Assembly: GCA_963402885.1 (NCBI GenBank)
Contig: OY727098.1
Coordinates: 20,756,717 to 20,820,716, forward strand
Source: Antedon bifida
Taxonomy: Eukaryota > Echinodermata > Crinoidea > Comatulida > Antedonidae
Reading direction: 5' to 3'
DNA length: 64,000 nt
Both the position numbers and the translations under genes were made by a program. The notes below the pieces were generated by a model. It was not told the origin of the DNA. It was given only the letters and a program-made list of their open reading frames with translations, and did no database searches. Positions 52,715-63,150 of this stretch are shown in pieces. How positions within the stretch are numbered: the first letter of the stretch is position 1; each line of letters opens with the position of its first letter.

Positions 52715-52789
52715 ACGATGGCGCCGATATGAGGGTGCGCGTGCGCGTCGGGATCTCAGTTTACAGCGAACGTATATGAAATAAAATAC

Positions 52790-53420
52790 AGTATAGATAA
52801 GACTTCAGAAACACCGTTATGTAGATTGTGTGGAGACTCTACTGAAACTGAAGACATTATCAGTGGATGCAAGATGCTCGCCCAGAGATAGTTATAGAAA
52901 GCGTCATGACAAGGTAGCATTGCGGGTACACTGGGCATGGGAGATTTGCAGAAAATACGGAATCGAATGTACTGACAAATGGTATGATCATCAGCCATTA
53001 GCAGTCACAGAGAATAAAAACATTCAAATTACTTGGGACATGACAGTTTGCACGGATAAGAAATTAAAACACAATCGACCTGAAATTACTTTTGTAAAGA
53101 AATGTAGGCCCACATATGAATGGACATTGGTTGACATAGCTGTGCCAGCGGACCAAAACATCATAAACAGAGAGAAAGAAAAGGTAGAAAAATACCAAGA
53201 ACTGGCTTTTGAAATCAAGAGAATCCACAGAACAAAAGTTATATTGGTTCCAATCGTAAGTAGCGCTCTTGGAACAATTTCACAAAATGGCAAGAAAAGT
53301 TAAATGTGTATGGAGCGCTCAGATGTCGGCCATCCTGGGAACAGCACTGAGGAAGGTGTTATGTCTCTAAGCTAGCTGATGTAAGCAGTTCAGACAACAA
53401 CAAGAAGAATATATAATAAA
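52790..53420 (+). mobile_element. Same LINE, 3' part: zinc knuckle and restriction-like endonuclease
   Basis: Continuation of the LINE after the DIRS insertion. It holds a CCHC-like knuckle, CRLCGDSTETEDIISGCKML, and then, in the frame 52,830-53,303, the endonuclease: HNRPEITFV and WTLVDIAVPADQNI, i.e. the PD...D core (here PE) of the nuclease used by R2/R4/Hero-type LINEs, followed by EKVEKYQELAFEIKR. A one-base shift lies near 52,890. The element fades out near 53,420 in an A-rich stretch. Confidence 0.75.
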
Positions 53421-53662
53421 TGTGTAGGCGCTATCACAGGTAACAGACATCAAAGCCGCAGTAAAACATTCTATTTTGCCAAGTAATTGGTATTAATCTG
53501 AAATATTGTGTCTACTTCGATCAAATCAATTTTAAAAATTAGACGAACTTCACGTATCAGGGACTTGAACGTGTACATAGCCTAGAACTCAACGGCGTAT
53601 TAATTCGTCGAAGTCAAACCGCAGATCAAAGTCTATTTTGATAGCCTATCTTGACAATTCAA

Positions 53663-54103
53663 GCTCAGTGTGCTGTTTGCCTTGGTTGATTTACTTTGGA
53701 TGAAAGCGGAGAAAAATGCTTTCCTATTCATAAACAATGTAGAAATACGTTATACAGTTGCCAGATTGCGTGTAACCTTTACAAGCAGATTAAAACTACC
53801 AATATTGATAGTACAGTACATAAAAGATAATGTTATGATAAAAATACAATAGAATCAGGCATTGAGTAGGCGGATGAACGATAACTAAATTTATTTTTAA
53901 CTAAACAGAGAGGAAAAGTGGCAAAATCAGCACTGTGGTCATGTTACAAGAGTAGTCAAAACAATATAGATTATCTTATAAAAATCGTAGAAAGTAGGAA
54001 AAATGTTGCCATTTTTCCCCTGACTGTAAATGGGGAACTTTCTTTCCTTGGAAAATCCAAGAACATTTATTATGGCCTTTGGCCCAAATAATATACAATG
54101 GGG
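53663..54103 (+). repeat. Direct repeat of about 430 bp, copy A
   Basis: Runs from CAGTGTGCTGTTTGCCTTGG to AATAATATACAATG and recurs almost unchanged at 54,274-54,704 (differences include TGGATGAAAGC/TGGATCAAAGC and a doubled GTACA). Followed by the 15-bp minisatellite. No gene function inferred. Confidence 0.85.
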
Positions 54104-54275
54104 TCTAGGACAACTACCCCCTGGACAACTACCACCCGGACAACTACCACCCGGAAAACTATCACCCGGACAATTACCACCCGGACAATTACCATTCTAT
54201 GACAACTACCACCCGGACAACTACCCTCTTAGGAAAATTACCCCTAGGACAATCACCCCCCAGAACAACTACCTA
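54104..54275 (+). repeat. 15-bp minisatellite, block 1
   Basis: Units of the type GGACAACTACCACCC, about eleven copies with variants. The apparent frame (PPGQLPPGQL...) is an artefact of the 15-bp period. Confidence 0.85.
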
Positions 54276-54704
54276 CAGTGTGCTGTTTGCCTTGGTTGAT
54301 TTACTTTGGATCAAAGCGGAGAAAAATGCTTTCCTATTCATAAACAATGTAGAAATACGTTATACAGTTGCCAGATTGCGTGTAACCTTTACAAGCAGAT
54401 TAAAACTACCAATATTGATAGTACATAAAAGATAATGTTATGATAAAAATACAATAGAATCAGGCATTGAGTAGGCGGATGAACGATAACTAAATTTATT
54501 TTTAACTAAACAGAAAGGAAAAGTGGCAAAATCAGCACTGTGGTCATGTTACAAGAGTAGTCAAAACAATATAGATTATCTTATAAAAATCGTAGAAAGT
54601 AGGAAAATTGTTGCCATTTTTCCCCTGACTGTAAATGGGGAACTTTCTTTCCTTGGAAAATCCAAGAACATTTATTATGGCCTTTGGCCCAAATAATATA
54701 CAAT
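54274..54704 (+). repeat. Direct repeat of about 430 bp, copy B
   Basis: Second copy of 53,663-54,103, about 98 per cent alike by eye, separated from copy A by minisatellite block 1. Copy and array together look like a recent segmental duplication of a unit of about 610 bp. Confidence 0.85.
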
Positions 54705-54802
54705 GTTATGTGACAGATAAATAGAATTAGAATTAGAGTGCGTTTAAAAAAAAAATCAAAGCTTAGTAATTCTGATCAGTACTGTTTGCAGTAGACATAA
54801 AT

Positions 54803-55140
54803 GGGTCTAGAACAACTACCCCCTGGACAACTACCACCCGGACAACTACCACCCGGACAACTATCACCCGGACAATTACCACCCGAACAATTACCATTCT
54901 ATGACAACTACCACCCGGACAACTACCCTCTTAGGAAAATTACCCCTAGGACAATCACCCCCCAGAACAACTACCTCCTAGAACAACTACCTCCTAGAAC
55001 AACTACCCTAGGTCAATTAATCTCTAGGACAACTACCTTCTAGGACAACTACCCTCTAGGACAACTTATACCCACTAGGAAAACTACTCCCTAGGACAAC
55101 TACCCCATAGTTCAACTATAGCTTAGGACAATTATCCCGT
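54803..55140 (+). repeat. 15-bp minisatellite, block 2
   Basis: About twenty units of GGACAACTACCACCC type, drifting at the end to CTAGGACAACTACC and TAGTTCAACTATAG. Block 1 shares its first part, including the variant TTCTATGACAACTACCACCC. Confidence 0.85.
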
Positions 55141-58134
55141 GGACGATTGGTAATCATTAACAAGCTGCTTGTTTTGGTGCCAATTGTAAATCAAATTGTG
55201 GATGAGGAGAGGGGACTGAGCGGTGTTGTACCATACTATGTATTTTACAGTATTTGACGTGGAATTATTAACATACCGGTCTTATAATTTATATCGACGT
55301 ATGTTATTTTGTAATAAATCGCGATATTTATCTTTTTTTTTCTTCTAGGAAAAACGATGTATGTATGACACAACATGATTTCTTCAATTGGCACAGTTAG
55401 CTATGTTTTCATAATAGGAAGACTAAGAAATGTATGAATTTGCCGGGTTAGGCGCTGTACATAAACTAATACGATAAAAGGGATTACAACCATGCCAAAA
55501 AAAACCCAAACCGAAGTAAGGGGATACGCCTTCGTCGCTAACCAGGGATCGGTCTAATTGAACCCCGGTCAGCACCAGTTGTGTCTCGGTCATCCCGGAC
55601 TCAGGCGCCTCCTGCCCTACTTAAATTAGATCTAAAACAATCTAGGTGGCATGGTAAAGGAGAAAAATGGGGATTAATATGCTTTATTAAACAAGTATGT
55701 CTTAAGAAGCCTCTTAAAAAGAGCCACCGACTGTGCATCTTTAATGTAGTTTGGAAGAGAATTCCAAAGCATAGGAGATGCATAAGATAATGCACGGTGA
55801 CCATATGAGATGGTCTTCACTTTAGCAGGAACAAGACGATTCTGAAAATTGGAACGAAGATTGCGACAAGAGGATTGGTGGAATCAATCAATTAATTAAT
55901 ATTGTAAGCTTTTTCTTTTTAAATCTAAAGCAAAATTAGGAGGTTCTTTGCTGTAGAATACGAATTGGAATAAAATAAAATAAGTTGAAATGTTCAAGTT
56001 ATACATGAACATATCATTGGTATAATTATTCTTTAGGTCCTTAGCACGTTTATTGTCCTATTTTCTCAGGAGTTGGGAGAAAATAAAAAAAAATCAATTA
56101 AAGTTTTTCTATGAAGTAGTCCTGTAACAGTCAAACCGATATTCCATATTTACTGGACTTGCAATAAACGTATAATATCATTAAACAGCATGGCATAAGC
56201 TCTTACGGTAAAACATTCGTTTTGGAAAAGAAAACAATATCGGGCCAATTGTATCGATAGTAAAAAAAAATTGTTTTATATGGTTTTCGATTGAAATAAT
56301 AATAATTAAATAACATTAAATGAAAAGACTAAGGTGTAGGTGTCATGAGATTAGTTATTCTAGAGGTGTTGTCCAGAGTGTGTTGTTGTACTATCACCTA
56401 GACCTGGGGGACTCAATGGCTTTCGATACTTTAAACTCATATAAGATCATAATAGATACATAACTGAATATAAAATAAAAGATAAGCAACACTAACACTA
56501 AAGTTTTCTTTTGTAGATTACTTGTTTAACAGAAAACGTTTTAACAGCAAGTAAGACAGGATTAAGTCCCAGATTCGAGGGAATATAAATAAAACAGAAG
56601 TTTTCCTAAGGGGTAATTGTTCGGGTGGTAATTGTCCTAGGGGGGTAATTGTCCGGGTGGTAGTTGTCCGGGTGGTAACTGTCCACGGGGTAGTTGTCCG
56701 GATACATATATGCCTATTTTAATTTAGATGGGTTACGGTATTCGTATAATAAAAAGAAAACATTAGTTCTAATATATGAATAAAAGGGACAAACTGAAGT
56801 GATATTCATCTTCAAGTAATTGTAGAGAAAATAATTTGCATAATCTTTCATTCTATCAATAAGATTCCATCTTCATTTTTCAATTTCTAAATAATATTCC
56901 TAGTCTTAATTTAGCCATAATTTATCTATGTTTGTGTAATTTGATTATTTTAATTTAGTATTCTGCAATTCCAAAATTATATAATTGTACTTTGTATGTA
57001 AAATGTACGAAAGCCTAATCCTGCTGTTTGTTAGACGGCGCACAGAGAGTTTATTCATGTGAAAAGCTACACGGATAAAAGTTGTTGGACATCGTCCTCA
57101 TATATGCAATGTTAAAACAGCAACTTTATCCTATATGCCTAAGTTGCCCGAGACAGTAGTCCCAATTAAGTGATCACTCCAAAATTATGTTAATCATCAA
57201 GAGCCATCAGTCATCGTGCAGTCTTAACATTCATTTACATTTTCTGAATGAATAAACAAACCAAAATACAGTACTTATTATAATTACCCATAACTAAAGT
57301 ATAGGTCTTGATGACAAAGGAACCATAAGCAGATGTTCATCTCAATAATGACAAAATTAACAAAATACAAGAAATAGCATTGATATCAATGGTTTCAAGT
57401 AAATGCCAAAATAAAAATTAAGGAATAACATTGAGGCATGTTGAGTTCTATGACAGAATATATATAGAAACAAAAGGTTCACCAAACCATTACTAGTTTG
57501 TACAATATACTAACATTCCTATTGAAATATGTGTCGCGTTTGTGAACATATCCTACTATTGACCCGCGTATAACTACCGGTACCAATTCTAATAGTAATA
57601 TTATGCGTAGAAAGTATACATAATTGGTTTAGCGTATTGAAGTTGCCATACAACATCTAGGTCTATGATTGACAAGAAAGATCAACCAGGTGTGAAATAA
57701 TTAATGCAGGATCTCTCTCCAGCGATTCCTAATGGTTGAAGAATAGAGACAATATTTATAAACATCAAGATACCCGCATTTTATAAGAGTTCATAAAATA
57801 TTTATTAAAAAAATATATATATATGTCATATACAGTATTTATTTATTATTGAATAATTATAAAAATGACAATATTGCACGATTAGTCTAAAGGTAGTCTA
57901 TAATTTAGGAACACCATGGTCGAGGCATCTGAAAGATATCAAATACAAAATGTGTTTAAATTAGTATGCAAATGATTTCAGGCTACAGTGACTTAACGGT
58001 TAAGTATTTTCTACCGTAGGCCTAGGCATTTACTGTACTGTCAATATTATAATAATGTAATAGTACATTAATTATTGTATAAAAATGTAGTACTACTACT
58101 ATAGTTTTGTTATTTAACTTACGTAATGTTGCTT
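55141..58134. other. Intergenic stretch without a gene
   Basis: Between the minisatellites and the 3' end of the coiled-coil gene. Contains the inverted minisatellite block 3. Possible poly(A) signals for the coiled-coil gene (AATAAA on the minus strand near 57,840) lie in the last 300 bases. Nothing else recognised. Confidence 0.5.
56605..56705 (-). repeat. 15-bp minisatellite, inverted block 3
   Basis: GGGTGGTAATTGTCCTAGGG and GTCCGGGTGGTAGTTGTCC are the complement of the unit in blocks 1 and 2. About six units, opposite orientation, 1.5 kb from block 2; the two could be the ends of one element. Confidence 0.75.
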
Positions 58135-61100
58135 TTAAAATTGTTTGTAAGGCTCTCGATTGCTTCTTCTTCTAATTGTGGGTTTGTCTTTGTGGCAATG
58201 ATATATTCCAGATGTTGGAAGTGATGATCCACGGAACTTCTTTGTTTGGTAAATGCCATCAGCATGTGTCACATTCGCCGGTAATTCTAATCCTGCTGTT
58301 TTCCGAATGGAGCTATGGAAAATGCAACACATTTTATTATTTGTATCGAACATTATATTTATATTTAGGCAAATTGCAAAGGATGACCATATTATGCAAA
58401 TTTGTTATCTATCCTTAGGCCTAAAGGTGGCAATCATGACAAACACAAATACAGTAAACAATCTTAAAATAGTCTTTGGGAGTGGAGCTGATACACATCT
58501 TTTGAGATTCATTTTTGACTCGACAGTATAATCGTGTGGCGCATCAAGAAAACGTAATAATCGATTTTATCGATGATGAAAATGATCAGGATGACAATAA
58601 TGGTTGATTATTCATATACAAGTTGTACATACTGGTTATCAGTTACTTTCTTAATTTCATCTCTTGCTTTTCTTAACTGTTCCATCAACTTTTCACATGC
58701 TTTCTTTTCTTTGCTTACTTCGCAACATTTCTCATTCAACCTGAATTATAAAGTGAAAACAAAGTTTAATTAAATAAACATTATAATATGAGGTTATATA
58801 TGTAATTGTAAGTTCACTAATCTTTAACATAGAAATCATAGTACATATCAACATGATTAACAGTTATCAAAAGTATTTTCTACCTACTTTATTTTTTCTG
58901 TTTCAAATCGATCCAAAGATTCCTGCTTGTACATTTCAAATTCTGTCTTCAGTTCTTTTTTCTCATCAGTTACTTTCTTAATTTCATCTCTTGCTTTCTT
59001 TAACTGTTCCATTAGTTTTTCACATACTTTCTTTTCTTTGCTTACTTCGCAACATTTCTCATTCAACCTGAATTATAAAGTGAAAACAAAGTATAATTAA
59101 ATAAACATTATTATAAGAGGTTATATAAACTTAATAACATTGGACAAGTGTTATTTATTTATAAAAATATTCTATTGTAAATTCTGCAATAATATCGGAA
59201 ACGATAAAACGTAAATTATTATTAATTAAATTACCTTTGTCTTTCAAAATTAATATACACTGACGCTTGCTGTTTGCAGAGGTCTTGTTTATCTTCTGCT
59301 TCATATTGCTTCTTTCTGGCTTCGTACAGTTCTTTCTTCAAATTCTCCAATTCTCCATTCAAAATCTCGCATTCTCTTTTAAACTCTTTCTTTGATGTTC
59401 TGTATTCACGTTTATTTTTAATGATAACGCTTTCTAAATGGACACACTTCTGATTCATTCTACAAAGAAAAGTACTTTGTATTAGAAACAATCTACCTTT
59501 TTAAGAGAACATGTTAGGAGGACATAGGTTGAAGGCTGCTCTAAGTATTATACCGAATCGTCTTTTTTAATAACATACAATTTATCTACTACTGTACCTT
59601 GTACACATGCGCATAATCAATGATTTCTTACCTTCTATATGCGTCTTCTTTATTAATCAATTGCTCCTTTAGCTTTCTATTTTCTTCTTCATATTTTTCT
59701 TTCAATCGTTGAGTTTCTCTTTCCATTATCTGTCGGTCTTTTCTCTCGGAACTTAGTGCATTATTCGCATGTTCATTAACTTGTGAGATATCGTCCAGTT
59801 TGTCATACACATGTTGAAGGAAGGAACCCATGATGATCTGATAAAATACCAAAAGAAGGTTTAAGAAACATACATACACGGGTCCTTTAAAGATGTATTG
59901 TCCCTTTGTCAAATTCCAAAAAAATAAAAAATAAAAGATTTTGAAAAAAAGTGGGTCATTTTGAAGTATCATAATAGTTATTAACTTTCACCAAAAATTA
60001 GTCGAAAAAAAAATCATTTAACTGAAATACAGACGTTTTTTGGTTCAAAAAATAACTTTGACTTCCAGTCAAAGTTTTCGATCAAAACATATCTCATAAT
60101 GCAACGCGCTTATTTGGCTACTCTGTATGCATAATCATAAAACTTCCTCGCGATCTGTGTGAAAACACCTTCTCAACCGTGACGAGTTGTAAACAATCCT
60201 AATTAGCATCATGCATAATGTATAATCATGGTTTGAAATCTTTGTTTACTTTCGCTTGCGATGATTTTCCAGAAGAAATGTAATCAAGTTAATTTAGCTG
60301 TTAATTACGTAAAATTGTTGTTTTTGGCTCGAATTTTCGACTTAAAGTGAATAACTTTAACATTACTTTGATATGGCCAATTTAAATTTAGAATATTCTG
60401 ACCTTCATTTTTTTGTGTTTCAAGGGATCTTTAACTTTTATAAAAATCAATTTATATGTACCTACCATGCAATTGCATTGCCTACAATACATTTTAAAAA
60501 TGATAAATGAATAATATATGGTTTTAGCAGCTATTGTTTTTGGCCAGAATATCAGTCCTATATCATTATTTACAAGTGACATTTAAAGTTGATTCGGTAT
60601 AAAAATATTTCCAAACCTTGTTCCCATCCATTGTATGCATAAAAAGCAATTTGCTTGGATCAAGATAATCAATCTTTGATGACGAAAGTGGAGCATACGG
60701 TAGGGTTGATCCTGTTAGAGACTTCTTACAAACTTCATCTGAAGTTGTAAAGTTTGCCATCCCTACTCTCAGAAAGTTAGTCCTTTGGTTTTAGAAAGAA
60801 AACAAATATATTGAAAATTGAAAGCTATTTTTTAGTATTCCTCATTAAAATGTATTATTCAATAATAATATTAATGTTGTTGGTGATGATGATGGTGGTG
60901 GTGACGATGATGATGATGATGATGATTATGTTTAAACTCTTCTAGACTAGGCCTCGAGGCCTAGTTAGTAGTAGAGTACTAGTAGTAGTAAGCCTAGAGT
61001 CTAAAGAGTCGTATCACATATCACTAAATAAAAAGTAGTAATATAATTAGGCCTAGGCCTAGTAGGCTAGGCCTAGTAGTAGATTGATAGGCCTCCCTCT

Positions 61101-61554
61101 AGACTAACTAGGCCTGGCTAGGCCTACATATAGGGCCTATCGGCTAGGCCTATATTTCAATATATTATTTGTATTTATTTACCTCTATTAAAAATTAGGT
61201 AGGGCATATAGCCTAAGTAAGCTAGTAAGTAGGCCCTACCTAGCTAGGCCTATGCCTATCTAGGCCCAGGCCTAGGCCTAGTTAGGCTATAAAAGTAGGC
61301 ATTATGTTAGTCTCATAATAGGTACCACTACACTCTAGAAAATCGGCCTTAATAATAGGGAGGATAGCATACACCTAGGCCTAGTAGGCCTACCTAGCCT
61401 AGTAGGCCTAGTTTTTGGGCCACCAAATAATTGAACAAACTGCTGCTGCACAGAGCAGCCAGACAGTCACTCAGAGAGAGGAGAGAGTTTAAAAAAAAAT
61501 TAAATATGTCACGTACCATTTAGAATCCTGTTCGTTAGGCCTATTCATTGACAT
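58135..61554 (-). CDS. Small coiled-coil protein gene, six exons, possible weak UBAN-like segment
   Basis: Exons in transcript order: 61517-61554 (start ATG 61554, A at -3), 60617-60782, 59632-59837, 59235-59459, 58888-59067, 58135-58312 (stop TAA 58137-58135). Lengths give an uninterrupted frame of 331 codons including stop. The start reads MSMNRPNEQDSKW; a downstream ATG in exon 2 (MANFTTSDEV) is in the same frame. From exon 3 on the protein is a highly charged coiled coil (SERKDRQIMERETQRLKEK and so on). Across exons 4 and 5 the stretch LCKQQASVYINFERQRLNEK weakly recalls the UBAN ubiquitin-binding helix of ABIN1/NEMO/optineurin, but spacing around the F-x-x-E-R part is short by one or two residues. 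The C-terminal 59 residues are not coiled coil and match nothing I know. Function is unassigned. Confidence 0.72.
58611..58740 (-). pseudogene. Duplicated copy of coiled-coil exon 5 (alternative end or decaying exon)
   Basis: This exon-like segment is a copy of exon 58888-59067 together with its upstream intron edge: 58,638-58,800 matches 58,965-59,127 at an offset of 327 bp, with the acceptor kept. It opens LNEKCCEVSKEKKACEKL against LNEKCCEVSKEKKVCEKL. After the similarity stops, the frame reads a few more codons and meets TGA at 58613-58611. No donor here has the phase needed to join the last exon (58135-58312), whereas exon 5 itself does. It is therefore either an alternative last exon or a dead copy. 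Confidence 0.6.
59885..60440. mobile_element. Probable MITE-like repeat in the coiled-coil gene
   Basis: Left end TTTAAAGATGTATTGTCCCT; the right end, read on the other strand, is TTAAAGATCCCTTGAAACAC, giving imperfect inverted ends. A related piece in the opposite sense is at 38,380-38,505 (GGGGGACAATACATCTTTAA, TTTTTGGTCAAAGTGGATAA). It lies in the intron between exons 2 and 3. Confidence 0.5.
60880..60930 (+). repeat. (GAT/GGT)n microsatellite
   Basis: GATGATGATGGTGGTGGTGA and further GAT units, in the first intron of the coiled-coil gene. Confidence 0.85.
60945..61420 (+). repeat. AGGCCTA-rich low-complexity tract
   Basis: Dozens of TAGGCCTAG/GGCCTAC strings cluster here in the first intron of the coiled-coil gene. 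The string also occurs singly throughout the window, so it is a genome-wide habit that peaks here. Confidence 0.75.
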
Positions 61555-61670
61555 TGTTGATAAAATCAAAGTTTGTAGTTATAGCTAAAAGTCAAGAAAT
61601 CAAAAGTGAAATCAAATAAATTTTTTACAAGTTACTTTTTTCCGGCCTACATTCCGGCCTTTTATACAAG
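61555..61670 (-). promoter_or_regulatory. TATA promoter and 5' UTR of the coiled-coil gene
   Basis: On the minus strand TATAAAAGG lies at 61,658-61,666. Transcription would start about 30 bases on, near 61,632, leaving a leader of roughly 78 bases before the ATG at 61,554. Further upstream (61,690-61,860) the DNA is richer in CpG than the neighbourhood and carries TGACGTAA (half CRE/ATF type, near 61,692) and AAGTGAAA (IRF-core-like, near 61,757). These short motifs are suggestive only. Confidence 0.6.
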
Positions 61671-62344
61671 TTTTGGGTGCGTGCAGAGGATTACGTCATA
61701 AACACAATACATCTGACGCACGCGTTTCACATTCGTGTTCTAAATACGCGCGCTTTTCACTTTGTTTTGTCTCCATAGAGATCTCTATGGGTTCGTCAGA
61801 TTCTTGTCAATAGAGGGCCAATGATTCCCTCCCGGCCCGGCCCCCCCATCCGGTATCCATCAATAAGAAAGCCGGCTTATTTATCTCTATGCTATGCTCT
61901 CCCCTCACACACCCCACAGTGGTGGTATCAATTAACAGACTAATTGTATTACGTAGGTCACAACATCACAAATTAAGCTAAAAACTTAAACTGTATGGTT
62001 TACCTATCATCAGAGCGAATCTGAGTAGGCTCCCGAGTAGGCTAGATCAAAAGTTTAAATATTATTATTAAAGCCATTGAAACGACTTAAAATTACTCAG
62101 ACAGACAAAAATCGATCCAGGTAAATGATCGAATACAAATAATTTGTCCGTCATGTGTTATAAGTTCTTTGGTCATATTCAATAAAGAAGGAAGAATATT
62201 TATATATATTTAACGATTTTTTTTAATTATATTTAAGATTTCTATGATTAGGCCTACAGTACGGAGATATAGAAATAAAATTTGAATATAAAAAAGATGT
62301 TTGGAGAGATAACAAAACTAGAAACCGAACAAGAAGATATAGAA
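61671..62344. other. Upstream of the coiled-coil promoter
   Basis: A CpG-richer block (61,680-61,870) with CCCGGCCCGGCC and CGCGCGC is followed by AT-rich DNA. No coding frame. Confidence 0.5.
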
Positions 62345-62585
62345 AAGCTTGTATAGCATTAGTGTCAACGATGGAGAGAACTTCTGCTCCACTCAGATCG
62401 CCAAACCATCAAGTTTCTACAATAGAGAACTTCTGCTACTGCCAGTTTCGCCAAAATTAAATCATCAGGTTTCAATAATGGAGAACTTCTGCTACTATCA
62501 GGCTCAGCAAACCATCAAATTTGTACAATGGAGAACTTTTGCTACTGCCAATTTCGCCAAACCATCAGGTTTCAACAATTGAGAT
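62345..62585 (+). repeat. Minisatellite of about 53 bp, left part
   Basis: Four units built on GGAGAACTTCTGCTACTGCC, TTTCGCCAAACCATCA and AGTTTCTACAAT. The same unit continues at 62,955-63,150, on the other side of a palindrome array. Confidence 0.8.
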
Positions 62586-62955
62586 CTAGAAAACTAAGAT
62601 ATCTTAGGTCTTACTTTTCTAGACACCCATCATCGGATCTAGAAAACTAAGATATCTTAGGTCTTAGTTTTCTAGACACCCATCATCGGATCTAGAATTC
62701 TAAGACCTAAGATATCTTAGTTTTCTAGATCTAGAAAACTATGATATCTTAGGTCTTAGTTTTCTAGATCTTAGTTTTCTAGACACCCATCATCGGATCT
62801 ATAAAACTAAGATATCTTAGGTCTTAGTTTTCTAGATCTTAGTTTTCTAGACACCCATCATCAGATCTAGTCTTCTAGACTAAATCTAGTTTTCTAGATC
62901 TAGAAAACTAAGATATCTTAGGTCTTAGTTTTCTAGATCTTAGTTTTCTAGACAC
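62583..62955. repeat. Array of palindromic units
   Basis: About five units, each a hairpin: TCTAGAAAACTAAGATATCT pairs with AGGTCTTAGTTTTCTAGA-type sequence, separated by ACACCCATCATCGGA. Units sometimes repeat only the arm (TTTTCTAGATCTTAGTTTTC). It splits the 53-bp minisatellite in two, so it arose within that array. Confidence 0.85.
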
Positions 62956-63150
62956 CCTCAGCAAACCATCAAATTTGTACAATGAAGAACTTCTGCTCAG
63001 ACTACTGTCAGATTCGCCAAACCATCAAGTTTCTACAATGTAGAACTTCTGCTAATGTCAGTCTCGCCATGGGGTATTAACTCACCAAACCATTCCAACA
63101 TCAAGTTTGCATTGGAGAACTTTTACTAACTATACCAGGCTCACCAATCA
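62955..63150 (+). repeat. Minisatellite of about 53 bp, right part
   Basis: Continuation of the units at 62,345-62,585 (CAGCAAACCATCAAATTTGT, AGAACTTCTGCTAATGTCAG), more diverged toward the right end. Confidence 0.7.

Larger units (their letters stand above)
47831..52789 (-). mobile_element. DIRS-type tyrosine-recombinase retroelement, nearly whole
   Basis: Fossil element of about 5.0 kb on the minus strand, inserted in the LINE. Parts in order: Gag-like protein (51,158-52,714), reverse transcriptase plus RNase H (49,420-51,177; YIDD box and TDASG type RNase H), tyrosine recombinase (about 48,470-49,440; R, HxxR and Y residues of the family). Ends are inverted: GATCCCGACGCGCACGCGCA near 47,910 against its complement near 52,735. 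An internal complementary region at about 48,060-48,155 matches both outer edges back to back, the hallmark of DIRS1-like elements. No target duplication. It looks whole or nearly so, with at most about one break, and young. Confidence 0.88.

Noticed and set aside
49691-52784. Plus-strand frames opposite the DIRS-type element
   Set aside because: Shadows of the element's own minus-strand frames.
54030-55043. Apparent proline/glutamine-rich protein (PPGQL repeats)
   Set aside because: It is just the 15-bp minisatellite read in frame; no gene structure around it.
62583-62955. CRISPR-like array of repeats and spacers
   Set aside because: Units are palindromic and tandem with near-constant spacers, the genome is animal, and no cas-type genes exist.
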